From assembly GCA_019114625.1 (NCBI GenBank), contig DXFD01000057.1, positions 1 through 36,831 of the forward strand: 36,831 nucleotides of DNA. Reading direction: 5' to 3'. This stretch comes from Candidatus Borkfalkia faecigallinarum. GTDB lineage: Bacteria; Bacillota; Clostridia; Christensenellales; Borkfalkiaceae. Each line of letters opens with the position of its first letter. Position 1 is the stretch's first letter. Made by a program: the position numbers and the translations under genes. A model generated the notes under the pieces. That model had not been told where the DNA came from and made no database searches. It saw only the letters and a list, made by a program, of their open reading frames with translations. Below, piece by piece: positions 8,510 to 15,978 of the stretch.

Positions 8510-9508
8510 ATGAAATTCACAAAAGGACTCAAAGACGGGCTCCCCGTCGCGCTGGGCTATCTGCCCGTGGCGTTCGCCTACGCCATTCAGGCCGTCGACA
8601 AGGGATTTCCCTTCTGGTTCCCCATCCTGGTTTCGGGGACGAACTTCACGGGCACGGGGCAGTTTGCCGGCACCAACCTGATCGCCGCGGGCGCGAGCCT
8701 GGGGCTGCTGTTTGCCACCATGCTCGTCATCAACATCCGCTACTGCCTGATGTCCGTCTCGCTGTCGCAGAAGACGGGCGACTTTCCGCTGTGGCAGCGC
8801 GCCGTCGTCGCCTTCGGCGTGACGGACGAAAATTACGCCGTGGCCATCCGCCAGCCGCAGAAGCTGACCTTCCCCTATCTTTTAGGGCTGATGGGCTGTT
8901 CGTTCGCGGGCTGGCTGGGCGGCACCGCCCTGGGCGCGGGGCTGAGCGAAGTGCTTGCGGCCGTGCTTTCGGGCGAGACGGGGCAGACCTATTATGCGAT
9001 GATCATGAGCGCGTTCGGCATTTCGCTGTACGCGATGTTCGTGGCCATCATCGTGCCGCCCGCGCGCGGCGACCGGCGGCTGCTGTTGCTGATCGTCCTT
9101 TCGGTGGGAGCGAGCTGCCTGTTTTACTTTATCCCCGCGCTCCATTCCCTGCCTGCCGGCGTGGACATCATTGTCTGTTCGCTCGCCTGTACGGCGCTCA
9201 TCGCCTGGCTGTTCCCCCACGCGCCCGACGGACAGAGCGGAGAAGACGGCCCCTCCGGCGCGCGCCCCGCGCGCACGAGCCCGGCCGCAGCGGAAGAGGC
9301 GGAAACCGAAGCGCCGGGTGCGGAAGCGTTCCAGGGAGAAGCGCCCGCCGAAGCCGGAGAGCGGCCCGCCCTTCGGGAGCCTGCCCCGCACGAAGCCGAA
9401 ACGACCGAAGGCAAAAAAGCCGAAGCCGACATTCACGAAACCGAAGTTCGCGCAGCCGGAACGGCCGGCCCCGCAGAGGCGCCGCGCGGCGAAGGGGGTG
9501 CGCGATGA
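8510..9508 (+). CDS. azlC: AzlC-family branched-chain amino acid exporter, large subunit
   Basis: 332 residues. Residues 1-238 are a normal AzlC membrane protein, opening GLKDGLPVALGYLPVAFAYA, with FTGTGQFAGTNL near 46-57 and INIRYCLMS near 75-83. AzlC with AzlD exports branched-chain amino acids and their analogues. Residues 239-332 form an acidic, Pro/Ala/Glu-rich low-complexity tail after the last membrane segment, presumably cytoplasmic and unusual for the family. The ATG at 8510 has no Shine-Dalgarno sequence; a TTG two codons upstream is no better. The stop overlaps azlD by four bases. Confidence 0.9.
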   Translation: MKFTKGLKDGLPVALGYLPVAFAYAIQAVDKGFPFWFPILVSGTNFTGTGQFAGTNLIAAGASLGLLFATMLVINIRYCLMSVSLSQKTGDFPLWQRAVVAFGVTDENYAVAIRQPQKLTFPYLLGLMGCSFAGWLGGTALGAGLSEVLAAVLSGETGQTYYAMIMSAFGISLYAMFVAIIVPPARGDRRLLLLIVLSVGASCLFYFIPALHSLPAGVDIIVCSLACTALIAWLFPHAPDGQSGEDGPSGARPARTSPAAAEEAETEAPGAEAFQGEAPAEAGERPALREPAPHEAETTEGKKAEADIHETEVRAAGTAGPAEAPRGEGGAR

Positions 9509-9825
9509 CCCTCTCGTCCATGCTGCTCGGGTGCCTGGTGATGTTCGCGGTGACGTACGCGACCAAGGCGGTCGGCCTGCTGCTGGTCAAAAAGCAGATC
9601 AAAAACCGGTACATCCAGTCCTTTTTGTATTACCTGCCGTACAGCGTTCTGGCGGTGATGGTGTTCCCCTCCATGCTGTTTTCGACCTCCTTCCTCTGGT
9701 CGGGGATCGCGGGGGCCGCCGTCGCGCTGGCGCTCTCCTTTTTCCGCTGCGGCCTGCTGCCCGTGTCGGTGGCGAGCATCGCGGCGGTGTACCTCGTCGA
9801 ACAGCTGTTTCTGCTGCTGGCATGA
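9505..9825 (+). CDS. azlD: AzlD-family branched-chain amino acid exporter, small subunit
   Basis: 106 residues, about four membrane spans. The family pattern TYATKAVGLLL near 17-27 and FLYYLPYSVLAVMVFP near 40-55 is clear. It forms the AzlCD export complex. The start ATG 9505 overlaps the azlC stop and GAAGGGGGTG lies upstream. A double terminator follows. Confidence 0.92.
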   Translation: MTLSSMLLGCLVMFAVTYATKAVGLLLVKKQIKNRYIQSFLYYLPYSVLAVMVFPSMLFSTSFLWSGIAGAAVALALSFFRCGLLPVSVASIAAVYLVEQLFLLLA

Positions 9826-9852
9826 ATCTGCCCGGCTGCCGTTTCGGGCGAA

Positions 9853-9892
9853 GAGGCCGCCCCGCGCAAATGCGCGGGGCGGCCTCTCTTTT
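9853..9892 (+). terminator. Terminator after azlD
   Basis: A 16-bp perfect stem (9853-9868 with 9871-9886) followed by TCTTTTTT. Confidence 0.9.
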
Positions 9893-9903
9893 TTATGTTT
9901 GTG

Positions 9904-9950
9904 CCGCGCGGGGCGGCAGACCGACGCCGCCCCGCGCGGGATTTATTTTG
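9904..9950 (+). terminator. Second hairpin behind azlD
   Basis: A 14-bp stem (9904-9917 with 9926-9939) followed on the plus strand by GATTTATTTT, which runs into the end of the Nudix gene. It may act on both strands. Confidence 0.6.
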
Positions 9951-10338
9951 CCGCCGCTTTCAGCGCCAGAACGACGGGCGCGTCGGCGGGGGCCCATTCT
10001 TCAGGGTCGAGCGCGGAAAGCTCCATCCAGCGCAGTTCTTCGTGCTCGTGCGCCGAAAAATCGGACAAAAAAGTGCAAAAGTAAACGGAAAGCTCGATGG
10101 AAAAATCGGGATAATCGTGCGAAACGGTCATCAGATGTTCCCCGACGCGCGCCTGCGCGCCCAGCTCTTCGCGCAGTTCGCGCGCCAGCGCCTGCGCCTC
10201 GGTTTCGCCCGGTTCGACCTTGCCGCCCACGAACTCGAATTTGTGCGCCACATAGGGGTAACGGCTTTCGCCCCGCCGCGCGGCGAGCACCCTGCCCGCC
10301 GAGACGACGGCCGCCCCGACGACGTGCAATCTGTTCAT
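9943..10338 (-). CDS. Nudix hydrolase, MutT/CTP-pyrophosphohydrolase type
   Basis: A 131-residue single-domain Nudix protein. The Nudix box G-x5-E-x7-REUxEExGU is complete: GKVEPGETEAQALARELREE then LGA, near residues 39-61, so the metal-binding glutamates are intact. The opening VVGAAVVSAGRVLAARR resembles MutT-like enzymes that cleave damaged or non-canonical nucleoside triphosphates to monophosphates; the exact substrate is not decidable. ATG 10338 is chosen because GGAGG lies seven bases upstream; a GTG two codons earlier overlaps that site. It is a single-gene transcript with a consensus promoter. Confidence 0.9.
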   Translation of the reverse strand: MNRLHVVGAAVVSAGRVLAARRGESRYPYVAHKFEFVGGKVEPGETEAQALARELREELGAQARVGEHLMTVSHDYPDFSIELSVYFCTFLSDFSAHEHEELRWMELSALDPEEWAPADAPVVLALKAAAK

Positions 10339-10367
10339 CTGCACACCTCCGCATCTGTTCCGGAGCC

Positions 10368-10397
10368 ATTATACCCGCCGCCGACGCGCTTTGTCAA
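10368..10397 (-). promoter_or_regulatory. Promoter of the Nudix gene
   Basis: TTGACA (10392-10397), 18 bp, TATAAT (10368-10373): both boxes are consensus. Confidence 0.85.
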
Positions 10398-10403
10398 GGA
10401 AAA

Positions 10404-10446
10404 CCCCGGAGCCGCGCGGTATCGCGCGGCGGGACCCGGTTTTTAT
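10404..10446. terminator. Bidirectional terminator between GNAT and Nudix genes
   Basis: GCCGCGCG (10411-10418) pairs with CGCGCGGC (10423-10430), extended by outer CCGG pairs. The minus side continues GGGGTTTTCC and the plus side GGTTTTTATA. Confidence 0.7.
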
Positions 10447-10552
10447 ACCTGATGCAAAATGCTCGCGACAGCGACGACGGACGCCGCAAAAGCTTCCATG
10501 AAGCGCCGCCATGCTTTGCCCGGGCAACGCCCCGGAAAGGTCTCCGTTCCGC

Positions 10553-11101
10553 TCAGCCGCCCTGCCCGGGGGAGCGCCGCATGACTTTTACGAGACGGAA
10601 CATGTCGGCGGGGCCTTCCTCCCCGTCGGGCAGCTCGCCGGAAGGGCGAAAGGATCCGCACCAAAAACGGTCGATCTGAAAACCGCATTTGTTGACGTAA
10701 AAATGAATATTCCGTTTTTCAAAATACGGCGTACACGTTTCCCAGATCTCTGTTTCCGGATACATTTTTTCGATCGCTTTCCACGCGGAATACCCGATCC
10801 CCCGCGTGTGTTCTTCGGGGCTGACAAACAATATTTCGAGATGGTTGCGGCGCGTCGTCTCGTCGATTTTAAGGATGACGCCGCCGACGGTTTTGCCGCC
10901 GCACAGGATGCGGTAGCTTACGCTGCCCGGTTCGTCGATGCTGCGTTCGATCGTTTTACGGGAAATAATTTCGCCGTCGGGGCCCAAACTGCGATCCCGC
11001 TCGCCGAATTCAATCATGGCCCCGTACCGAAAAGCCCACTGGGTGTCAAGAATAAACTGCTCTCTGTCGCTTTCCGCAAGCGGCACCAACTCAATTTCCA
11101 T
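10553..11101 (-). CDS. GNAT-family N-acetyltransferase
   Basis: 182 residues with a GNAT fold: the acetyl-CoA loop region is LFVSPEEHTRGIGYSAWKAIE near 91-111, a degenerate form of the usual Q/R-x-x-G-x-G/A motif. Later, YFEKRNIHFYVNKCGFQ near 131-147 is the typical C-terminal GNAT helix-strand. It transfers acetyl from acetyl-CoA to an unknown amine; small-molecule or protein targets are both possible. ATG 11101 follows GAGGTGA. Codon use looks less GC-biased than in neighbouring genes, hinting at later acquisition. It is unusual in having a ~150-nt structured leader ending in an intrinsic terminator, which suggests conditional expression. Confidence 0.85.
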   Translation of the reverse strand: MEIELVPLAESDREQFILDTQWAFRYGAMIEFGERDRSLGPDGEIISRKTIERSIDEPGSVSYRILCGGKTVGGVILKIDETTRRNHLEILFVSPEEHTRGIGYSAWKAIEKMYPETEIWETCTPYFEKRNIHFYVNKCGFQIDRFWCGSFRPSGELPDGEEGPADMFRLVKVMRRSPGQGG

Positions 11102-11174
11102 CGCGCTTCACCTCATGACGATCACAAAAAAGGCCCGGACAAGCGCTTGCGCGTTCCCCGAGCTCACTCGACAT
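11091..11174 (-). CDS. Possible 27-codon leader peptide overlapping the GNAT start
   Basis: ATG 11174 is preceded closely by AGAGGAAG and opens a frame (MSSELGERAS...) that crosses the terminator hairpin at 11126-11163 and stops 11 bases inside the GNAT gene. Translation through the hairpin would block its folding. No homology is recognised; the spacing to the ribosome site is shorter than ideal. Confidence 0.3.
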   Translation of the reverse strand: MSSELGERASACPGLFCDRHEVKRDGN

Positions 11175-11250
11175 CTTCCTCTGACAGGCGGCCTGCAAGC
11201 GACTCGCTTACGATCCCCTACACTGCGGTGTACTGTCCTCCGATGACATA
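11102..11250 (-). promoter_or_regulatory. Structured leader of the GNAT gene, riboswitch or attenuator candidate
   Basis: In transcript order there are hairpins TACAC-CGCA-GTGTA, AAGCGA-G-TCGCTT and CAGGC-C-GCCTG, all enclosed by GACAG pairing with CTGTC. They are followed by a terminator (11126-11163) in which GCTCGG pairs with CCGGGC above a GCGC stem, then CTTTTTT. GGACA of the enclosing stem could alternatively pair with TGTCC in the terminator, giving switch logic. No known riboswitch class is recognised. Confidence 0.5.
11126..11163 (-). terminator. Intrinsic terminator inside the GNAT leader
   Basis: The stem runs 11163-11158 with 11138-11133 plus an inner GCGC-AA-GCGC helix; six T residues at 11131-11126. 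It lies 25 bases upstream of the GNAT start codon. Confidence 0.6.
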
Positions 11251-11253
11251 CAA

Positions 11254-11282
11254 ATTATAGCAGAACGCGCAAACAAACGCAA
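11254..11282 (-). promoter_or_regulatory. Promoter of the GNAT gene
   Basis: TTGCGT, 17 bp, TATAAT (11254-11259). The leader to the GNAT start is about 150 nt. Confidence 0.65.
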
Positions 11283-11398
11283 GCGTTTCAGCCACTCCTG
11301 CCTTTACGGCAGTTCCGAAATGCGGCGGGCCGAACGTTGCCGCCCGAAGCGCGGAAGGCAGCCGAAGCCGCCCCGGTCCTCGGTTCTGCGCGGCCCGT

Positions 11399-11461
11399 GC
11401 GAACGCGCATGCGGGCGGCGTGAATGCGCATGCGGCCTGCGTGAACGCGCAAGCGGGCGGC
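11399..11461. repeat. Three 21-bp tandem repeats
   Basis: Units at 11399-11419, 11420-11440 and 11441-11461, consensus GTGAACGCGCATGCGGGCGGC with a few changes per copy. They lie between the GNAT promoter and the hydrogenase operon end. I see no gene in 11283-11502. Confidence 0.8.
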
Positions 11462-11490
11462 GCCGATGGCGCCGCCCGCTCTTTTTCTTT
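11453..11490 (+). terminator. Hairpin with plus-strand T tract behind the hydrogenase operon
   Basis: A 12-bp stem (11453-11464 with 11468-11479) followed by TCTTTTTCTTT. It reads as a plus-strand terminator although no plus gene lies upstream; it may also fold at the end of the minus-strand hydA message. Confidence 0.6.
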
Positions 11491-11502
11491 GGTAAAACAG
11501 GG

Positions 11503-13236
11503 TTATTTCTTCTTCCGGTCGACGTAATGGGTGTGCAGGATCTCGTGGGCCTGGTGCGAACCGGGCGCGCCGAAGAAGTCTTTGTACAGCTGCTGAACGG
11601 CGGGGTTCTCGTGGCTCTTGCGGATGGACGCCTTCTTGTCCTCGTCGTACAGGGCCTTGGCGCGCTTGGAGCGCAGATCGACCTGGCGGCGCGTGTACGC
11701 GCTCTGGATGGGCTGGCCGCCGCCGTTGACGCAGCCGCCCGGGCAGCACATCACTTCCACAAAGGTATAATCGCACTCGCCCTTTTTGATCTTTTCGCAC
11801 AGCTCTTTGGCGTTGGTCAGCCCCGAAGCGACCGCCACTTTCACCTTGGTGCCGTTCAGGTCGTACTCGGCCTCCTTGATGCCCTTGACGCCGCGCACTT
11901 CTTTGAAGTCGACGTTGTCGAGCGGTTTGCCGGTAAGCGTTTCCGCCGCCGTGCGCAGGGCCGCTTCCATCACGCCGCCCGTGGCGCCGAAGATGACGCC
12001 CGCGCCCGTAAACTCGCCGAGGGGGTTGTCGAAAGTGCCGTCGGGCAGGTCGTTGAACAGGATGCCCGACGCCTTGATCATCTTGGCAAGCTCGCGGGTG
12101 GTGAGCACGGCGTCGACGTCGGGATAGCCGGACGCGGACTCGCCGTTGCGCGTCTTTTCAAACTTCTTCGCCGTGCAGGGCATGACGCCGACGACGTAGA
12201 TGTTTTTCGGGTCGATCCCCTCTTTGTGCGCCCAGTAGGTCTTGACGGTCGCGCCGAACATCTGCATGGGCGACTTGCACGAAGACAAATTGGGGATGAG
12301 TTCGGGGTAGTAATATTCCACGTAGCGGATCCAGCCGGGCGAGCAGCTCGTGAACATGGGCAGCACGCCTTTATTGGTGACGCGGTCGAGCAGTTCGTGC
12401 GCCTCTTCCATGATGGTGAGGTCGGCGCCGAAGTTCACGTCGAACACCTTGTCGAAGCCAAGCATGCGCATCGCCGTGAACATCTTGCCCTCGGCGTTGG
12501 TGCCGATGGGATAGCCGAATTCTTCGCCGATGGCCGCGCGCACGGCGGGAGCCGCCGCCACGACGACCACTTTGTCGGGATCGTTGATGGCCGCGCGCAC
12601 GTCGTCGATCTCTTCGCGCTCGTGCAGGGCGCCCGTCGGGCACACCGCGATGCACTGGCCGCAGGCAACGCAGGGCGCGTCTCCCAGGCCGGACTCGAAC
12701 GCGCAGCCGATGTGGGTGTTGAAGCCGCGGCGCACCGGCGCGATGACGGCGACCTCCTGCACGTGCTTGCACACCGCCACGCAGCGGCGGCACAGCACGC
12801 ATTTTTCGTTGTCGCGCACGAGGTAGCTCGTCGAGGTGTCCGGCTCGTATTCCGACTTTGAACCGGCGAAGCGCTTTTCGTCGCAGCCGTACTCGGCGGA
12901 AAGTTTCTGCAGTTCGCAGTTGGTCGAGCGCACGCACGAGAGGCACTCGCGCTTGTGGTTGGAAAGCAGCAGTTCGATGGTGGTCTTGCGGCTCTTGCGC
13001 ACCTTTTCGGTGTTGGTGAACACCTCCATGCCCTCGCTGACGGGGTACACGCAGGACGCGACGAGCGAACGCGCGCCCTTCACCTCGACCACGCAGACGC
13101 GGCAGGCGCCGATCTCGTTGATGTCTTTCAGATAGCAGAGGGTCGGGATGTTGATGCCGGCGACCTTCGCCGCTTCCAGAACGGTGGTACCCTCTTTCAC
13201 CTGAACGGGAATGTTATTGATTTTCAGATTGACCAT
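11503..13236 (-). CDS. hydA: [FeFe]-hydrogenase catalytic subunit HydA
   Basis: 577 residues, the usual size for the catalytic subunit of multimeric NAD-linked [FeFe]-hydrogenases. In order: an N-terminal [2Fe-2S] domain (Cys34, 45, 48, 62); the His-ligated cluster motif (His94, Cys98, 101, 107); two [4Fe-4S] clusters (Cys146-156 and Cys189-199); then the H-cluster domain with L1 TSCSPGW (Cys298), L2 MPCTAKKFE (Cys353) and L3 MCCPGGCVNGGGQP (Cys498, Cys502). It makes or oxidises H2 using NADH and ferredoxin electrons delivered through HydB and HydC. It is the last gene of the operon. The H-cluster maturases HydEFG are not in the window. Confidence 0.97.
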   Translation of the reverse strand: MVNLKINNIPVQVKEGTTVLEAAKVAGINIPTLCYLKDINEIGACRVCVVEVKGARSLVASCVYPVSEGMEVFTNTEKVRKSRKTTIELLLSNHKRECLSCVRSTNCELQKLSAEYGCDEKRFAGSKSEYEPDTSTSYLVRDNEKCVLCRRCVAVCKHVQEVAVIAPVRRGFNTHIGCAFESGLGDAPCVACGQCIAVCPTGALHEREEIDDVRAAINDPDKVVVVAAAPAVRAAIGEEFGYPIGTNAEGKMFTAMRMLGFDKVFDVNFGADLTIMEEAHELLDRVTNKGVLPMFTSCSPGWIRYVEYYYPELIPNLSSCKSPMQMFGATVKTYWAHKEGIDPKNIYVVGVMPCTAKKFEKTRNGESASGYPDVDAVLTTRELAKMIKASGILFNDLPDGTFDNPLGEFTGAGVIFGATGGVMEAALRTAAETLTGKPLDNVDFKEVRGVKGIKEAEYDLNGTKVKVAVASGLTNAKELCEKIKKGECDYTFVEVMCCPGGCVNGGGQPIQSAYTRRQVDLRSKRAKALYDEDKKASIRKSHENPAVQQLYKDFFGAPGSHQAHEILHTHYVDRKKK

Positions 13237-13251
13237 GAGTATACCCTCCCG

Positions 13252-15042
13252 TTATTCCTTGACGATCGCGCCGAAGCGGCACTTCTCCATGCACACGCCG
13301 CACTTGATGCACTTGTCGGTATCGATGACGTGCGGCATCTTGACCTCGCCGGAAATGGCGCCGACGGGGCAGTTGCGCGCGCAGAGGGTGCAGCCCTTGC
13401 ACTTGTCCTCGACGATCTTGTAGCGCAGCAGCTTTTTGCACACGCCCGCCGGGCAGCGCTTTTCCTTCACGTGCGCCTCGTATTCGTCGCGGAAATAGCG
13501 CAGCGTGGAGAGGACGGGGTTGGGCGCCGTCTGCCCCAGGCCGCAGAGAGAGTTTTCCTTGATGTAATAGCACAGCTCTTCCATCTTGTCCAGATCTTCC
13601 ATCGTGGCGGTGCCGTCGGTGACCTTGCACAGCATCTCGTACAGGCGGCGGGTGCCGACGCGGCAGGGCGTGCACTTGCCGCAGCTTTCGTCGACGGTGA
13701 ATTCGAGGAAGAATTTGGCGATGTCGACCATGCAGTTGTCCTCATCCATGACGATGAGGCCGCCCGAACCCATCATCGAGCCGATGGCGATGAGGTTGTC
13801 GTAGTCGATCGGGGTGTCGATCAGGTGCGCGGGGATGCAGCCGCCCGAGGGGCCGCCCGTCTGCGCCGCCTTGAATTTTTTGCCGTTGGGGCAGCCGCCG
13901 CAGATGTCATAGATGATCTCGCGCATGGTCGTGCCCATCGGGATCTCGACCAGGCCGGTGTTGTGGATCTTGCCGCCGAGCGCGAACACCTTGGTGCCGC
14001 GGCTCTTTTCCGTGCCCATCGAGGCGAACCAATCGGCGCCCTTCAGGATGATCTGCGGGACGTTGGCGTACGTCTCGACGTTGTTGAGGATGGTCGGCTT
14101 GCCGAACAGGCCCTTGTTCGCCGGGAAGGGCGGACGGGGGCGGGGCTCGCCGCGGTGGCCCTCGATGGAGGTCATCAGCGCCGTCTCCTCGCCGCAGACG
14201 AAGGCGCCCGCGCCGAGGCGGATGTCGAGGTCAAAGCAGAAGTCGGTGCCGAAGATGTTCTTGCCGAGCAGGCCGTATTCGCGCGCCTGTTTGATCGCGA
14301 TGGTCAGGCGCTGGACGGCGATGGGGTACTCCGCGCGGACGTAGATGTAGCCCTGGTCGGCGCCGATCGCATACGCCGCGATCGCCATCGCCTCGATGAC
14401 CGCGTGCGGGTCGCCTTCGAGGATGGAGCGGTCCATGAACGCGCCGGGGTCGCCCTCGTCCGCGTTGCAGCAGACGTACTTTTTGTCGCCCACGGCGTTC
14501 TTGGCGAACTGCCATTTGCGGCCGGTCGGGAAGCCCGCGCCGCCGCGGCCGCGCAGGCCGGACTTCGAGATGACGTCGATGACGTCCTGCGGGGTCATTT
14601 CGGTCAGGACTTTGCCGAGCGCCTCGTAACCGTCATAGGCGATGTATTCCTCGATCTTTTCGGGGTTGATGACGCCGCAGTTGCGCAGCGCCACGCGGTG
14701 CTGTTTTTTATAGAAGTTGGTCTCGTTGAGCGCCTTGATGGAGCCGTCATCCGCGACCGTCTCCTTGTAGAGCAGGCGGGTGACGATGCGGCCCTTGATG
14801 ATGTGCTCGTCGATGATCTCGTCGACGTCCTCGACCTTGACCTGCGAGTAGAAGGCGCCTTCGGGATAGACGATCATGATCGGGCCGAGCGCGCACAGGC
14901 CGAAGCAGCCCGTCTGGGTGACGTGGACTTCCTTCTCCAGCCCCTCCTTATAGATGCGGTGGACGAGCGCCTCGTAGATCTTGATGGAATTGTTGGAGGT
15001 ACAGCCCGTACCGCCGCAGACAAGAATGTGTGATCTGAACAT
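13252..15042 (-). CDS. hydB: NuoF-like hydrogenase subunit HydB
   Basis: 596 residues with the three-part HydB architecture. There is an N-terminal thioredoxin-like [2Fe-2S] domain (CGGTGCTSNN and QTGCFGLC). A NuoF core has the FMN/NADH segment GLRGRGGAGFPTGRKW near 164-179, NADEGDPGAFMDR, and the cluster motif SCGKCTPCRVGTRR. The C-terminus is a two-[4Fe-4S] ferredoxin domain (CKGCTLCARNCP and CIKCGVCMEKC). It is the flavin electron-input subunit that exchanges electrons among NAD(H), ferredoxin and HydA; related complexes are electron-bifurcating. A 15-base gap separates it from hydA. Confidence 0.96.
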   Translation of the reverse strand: MFRSHILVCGGTGCTSNNSIKIYEALVHRIYKEGLEKEVHVTQTGCFGLCALGPIMIVYPEGAFYSQVKVEDVDEIIDEHIIKGRIVTRLLYKETVADDGSIKALNETNFYKKQHRVALRNCGVINPEKIEEYIAYDGYEALGKVLTEMTPQDVIDVISKSGLRGRGGAGFPTGRKWQFAKNAVGDKKYVCCNADEGDPGAFMDRSILEGDPHAVIEAMAIAAYAIGADQGYIYVRAEYPIAVQRLTIAIKQAREYGLLGKNIFGTDFCFDLDIRLGAGAFVCGEETALMTSIEGHRGEPRPRPPFPANKGLFGKPTILNNVETYANVPQIILKGADWFASMGTEKSRGTKVFALGGKIHNTGLVEIPMGTTMREIIYDICGGCPNGKKFKAAQTGGPSGGCIPAHLIDTPIDYDNLIAIGSMMGSGGLIVMDEDNCMVDIAKFFLEFTVDESCGKCTPCRVGTRRLYEMLCKVTDGTATMEDLDKMEELCYYIKENSLCGLGQTAPNPVLSTLRYFRDEYEAHVKEKRCPAGVCKKLLRYKIVEDKCKGCTLCARNCPVGAISGEVKMPHVIDTDKCIKCGVCMEKCRFGAIVKE

Positions 15043-15059
15043 ATGCTTTCCCCCTCCGC

Positions 15060-15428
15060 TTAGCTGTTCTCGCCGACGAGGAACTCTTTGACGACGTTGC
15101 CGTTGACAACGTGCTCGACCATGACTCTGCGCGCCTTTTCGGCCGTCATGTGGATATAGGTGAACTTCTGTCCGTCCTTATAGACCTCGACGATCGGCTC
15201 GAGGCGGCACATGCCGATGCAGCCCGTCTGCGAGATGCTGACGTTGTGCAGCTGGCGCTTGTCCGCTTCGTCCAGCAGCGCGTCCAGCACGGGGCGCGCG
15301 CCCGCCGCGATGCCGCAGGTCGCCATGCCGACTTTGATGACCGTCTCGTCCCCGGTCGCGACGCTGCGATTGTCCGTCTGCGACTTCATCTTTTCGCGCA
15401 GCGCCCGCAGCTCTTCCAAACTTTTCAT
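15060..15428 (-). CDS. Thioredoxin-like [2Fe-2S] ferredoxin of the hydrogenase operon
   Basis: 122 residues. The [2Fe-2S] cysteine pattern is visible: VGMATCGIAAGAR near 34-46 and SQTGCIGMCRLEP near 66-78, the same fold as the N-terminus of HydB and the C-terminus of NuoE. Such small proteins are regularly encoded between the NuoE-like and NuoF-like genes of clostridial Hyd operons, where they probably serve as an extra electron carrier. ATG 15428 overlaps the preceding stop by four bases. Confidence 0.88.
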   Translation of the reverse strand: MKSLEELRALREKMKSQTDNRSVATGDETVIKVGMATCGIAAGARPVLDALLDEADKRQLHNVSISQTGCIGMCRLEPIVEVYKDGQKFTYIHMTAEKARRVMVEHVVNGNVVKEFLVGENS

Positions 15429-15976
15429 AACCTACCTCCGTAAATGGTGACTAAATTTTCCTGAATGTATTCTTTGATATATGCGCGCACTTCCGGCTCG
15501 GTAAAGGGGATGTCCCCCAGCACTTCGCGGAAGGCGCGGGTGTCGAGCTCTCCTTCCGCCTCCTCCGAACGCACGGTGACGACGAAGTCGACCCCCTCGT
15601 TCATCGTCACGAGCTGCAGCACCACCCCGCCGAGATCCCCGAGCGGGATGCGGTCGATGTGCCCGATGCGGTACTCGGCGCACACGCAGGTACCCTTCCC
15701 CTTCTCCGAACGGATGGAAAACTTGCCGCCCGTGCTCTCCGCCGAATATTTGAACAGCGGCAGGCCCATGCCGACCTTGCGCGTCGTGCGGGTGGTGGTG
15801 AAGGGGTCGGTCACGCGGGCGAGCATCGACTCGTCCATGCCGCAGCCGTCATCTTCGATGCAGATGGAAAAGGCGTCCTCCGCAAAGCGGATATCCAGCG
15901 TGATGCGGATGAGCTTTGCCCCCGCCGAAAGGGAATTTTCGGTAATGTCGAGGACGTTCAGGGCGAGCTCGCGCAT
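15425..15976 (-). CDS. GHKL ATPase-domain protein of the hydrogenase operon
   Basis: 183 residues carrying a histidine-kinase-like ATPase domain without a phospho-acceptor domain or sensor. The N box reads ALNVLDITENSLSAGA near 5-20, the G1 box EDDGCGMDE near 42-50, and the G2 region KVGMGLPLFKYSAESTGG near 69-86. A C-terminal ~60-residue part is specific to this group. Proteins like it recur in Firmicute hydABC operons; their role (assembly or regulation) is not known to me. ATG 15976 starts two bases after the hydC stop with no Shine-Dalgarno site, indicating coupled translation. Confidence 0.85.
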   Translation of the reverse strand: MRELALNVLDITENSLSAGAKLIRITLDIRFAEDAFSICIEDDGCGMDESMLARVTDPFTTTRTTRKVGMGLPLFKYSAESTGGKFSIRSEKGKGTCVCAEYRIGHIDRIPLGDLGGVVLQLVTMNEGVDFVVTVRSEEAEGELDTRAFREVLGDIPFTEPEVRAYIKEYIQENLVTIYGGRL

Positions 15977-15978
15977 AC

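Noticed and set aside
10443-10688. Minus-strand 81-residue frame after the GNAT gene
   Set aside because: It overlaps the GNAT 3' end and runs into the terminator; no ribosome site or recognisable sequence.
11205-11249. A 13-codon leader peptide starting at the GNAT promoter
   Set aside because: Its ATG lies four bases from the -10 box, so it would be upstream of the expected transcription start.
11399-11461. Possible CRISPR-like repeats
   Set aside because: The 21-bp units are directly adjacent with no spacers and no cas genes are present.
12955-15033. A 692-residue plus-strand open frame opposite hydA and hydB
   Set aside because: It mirrors the codon bias of the hydrogenase genes and has no motif or ribosome site.
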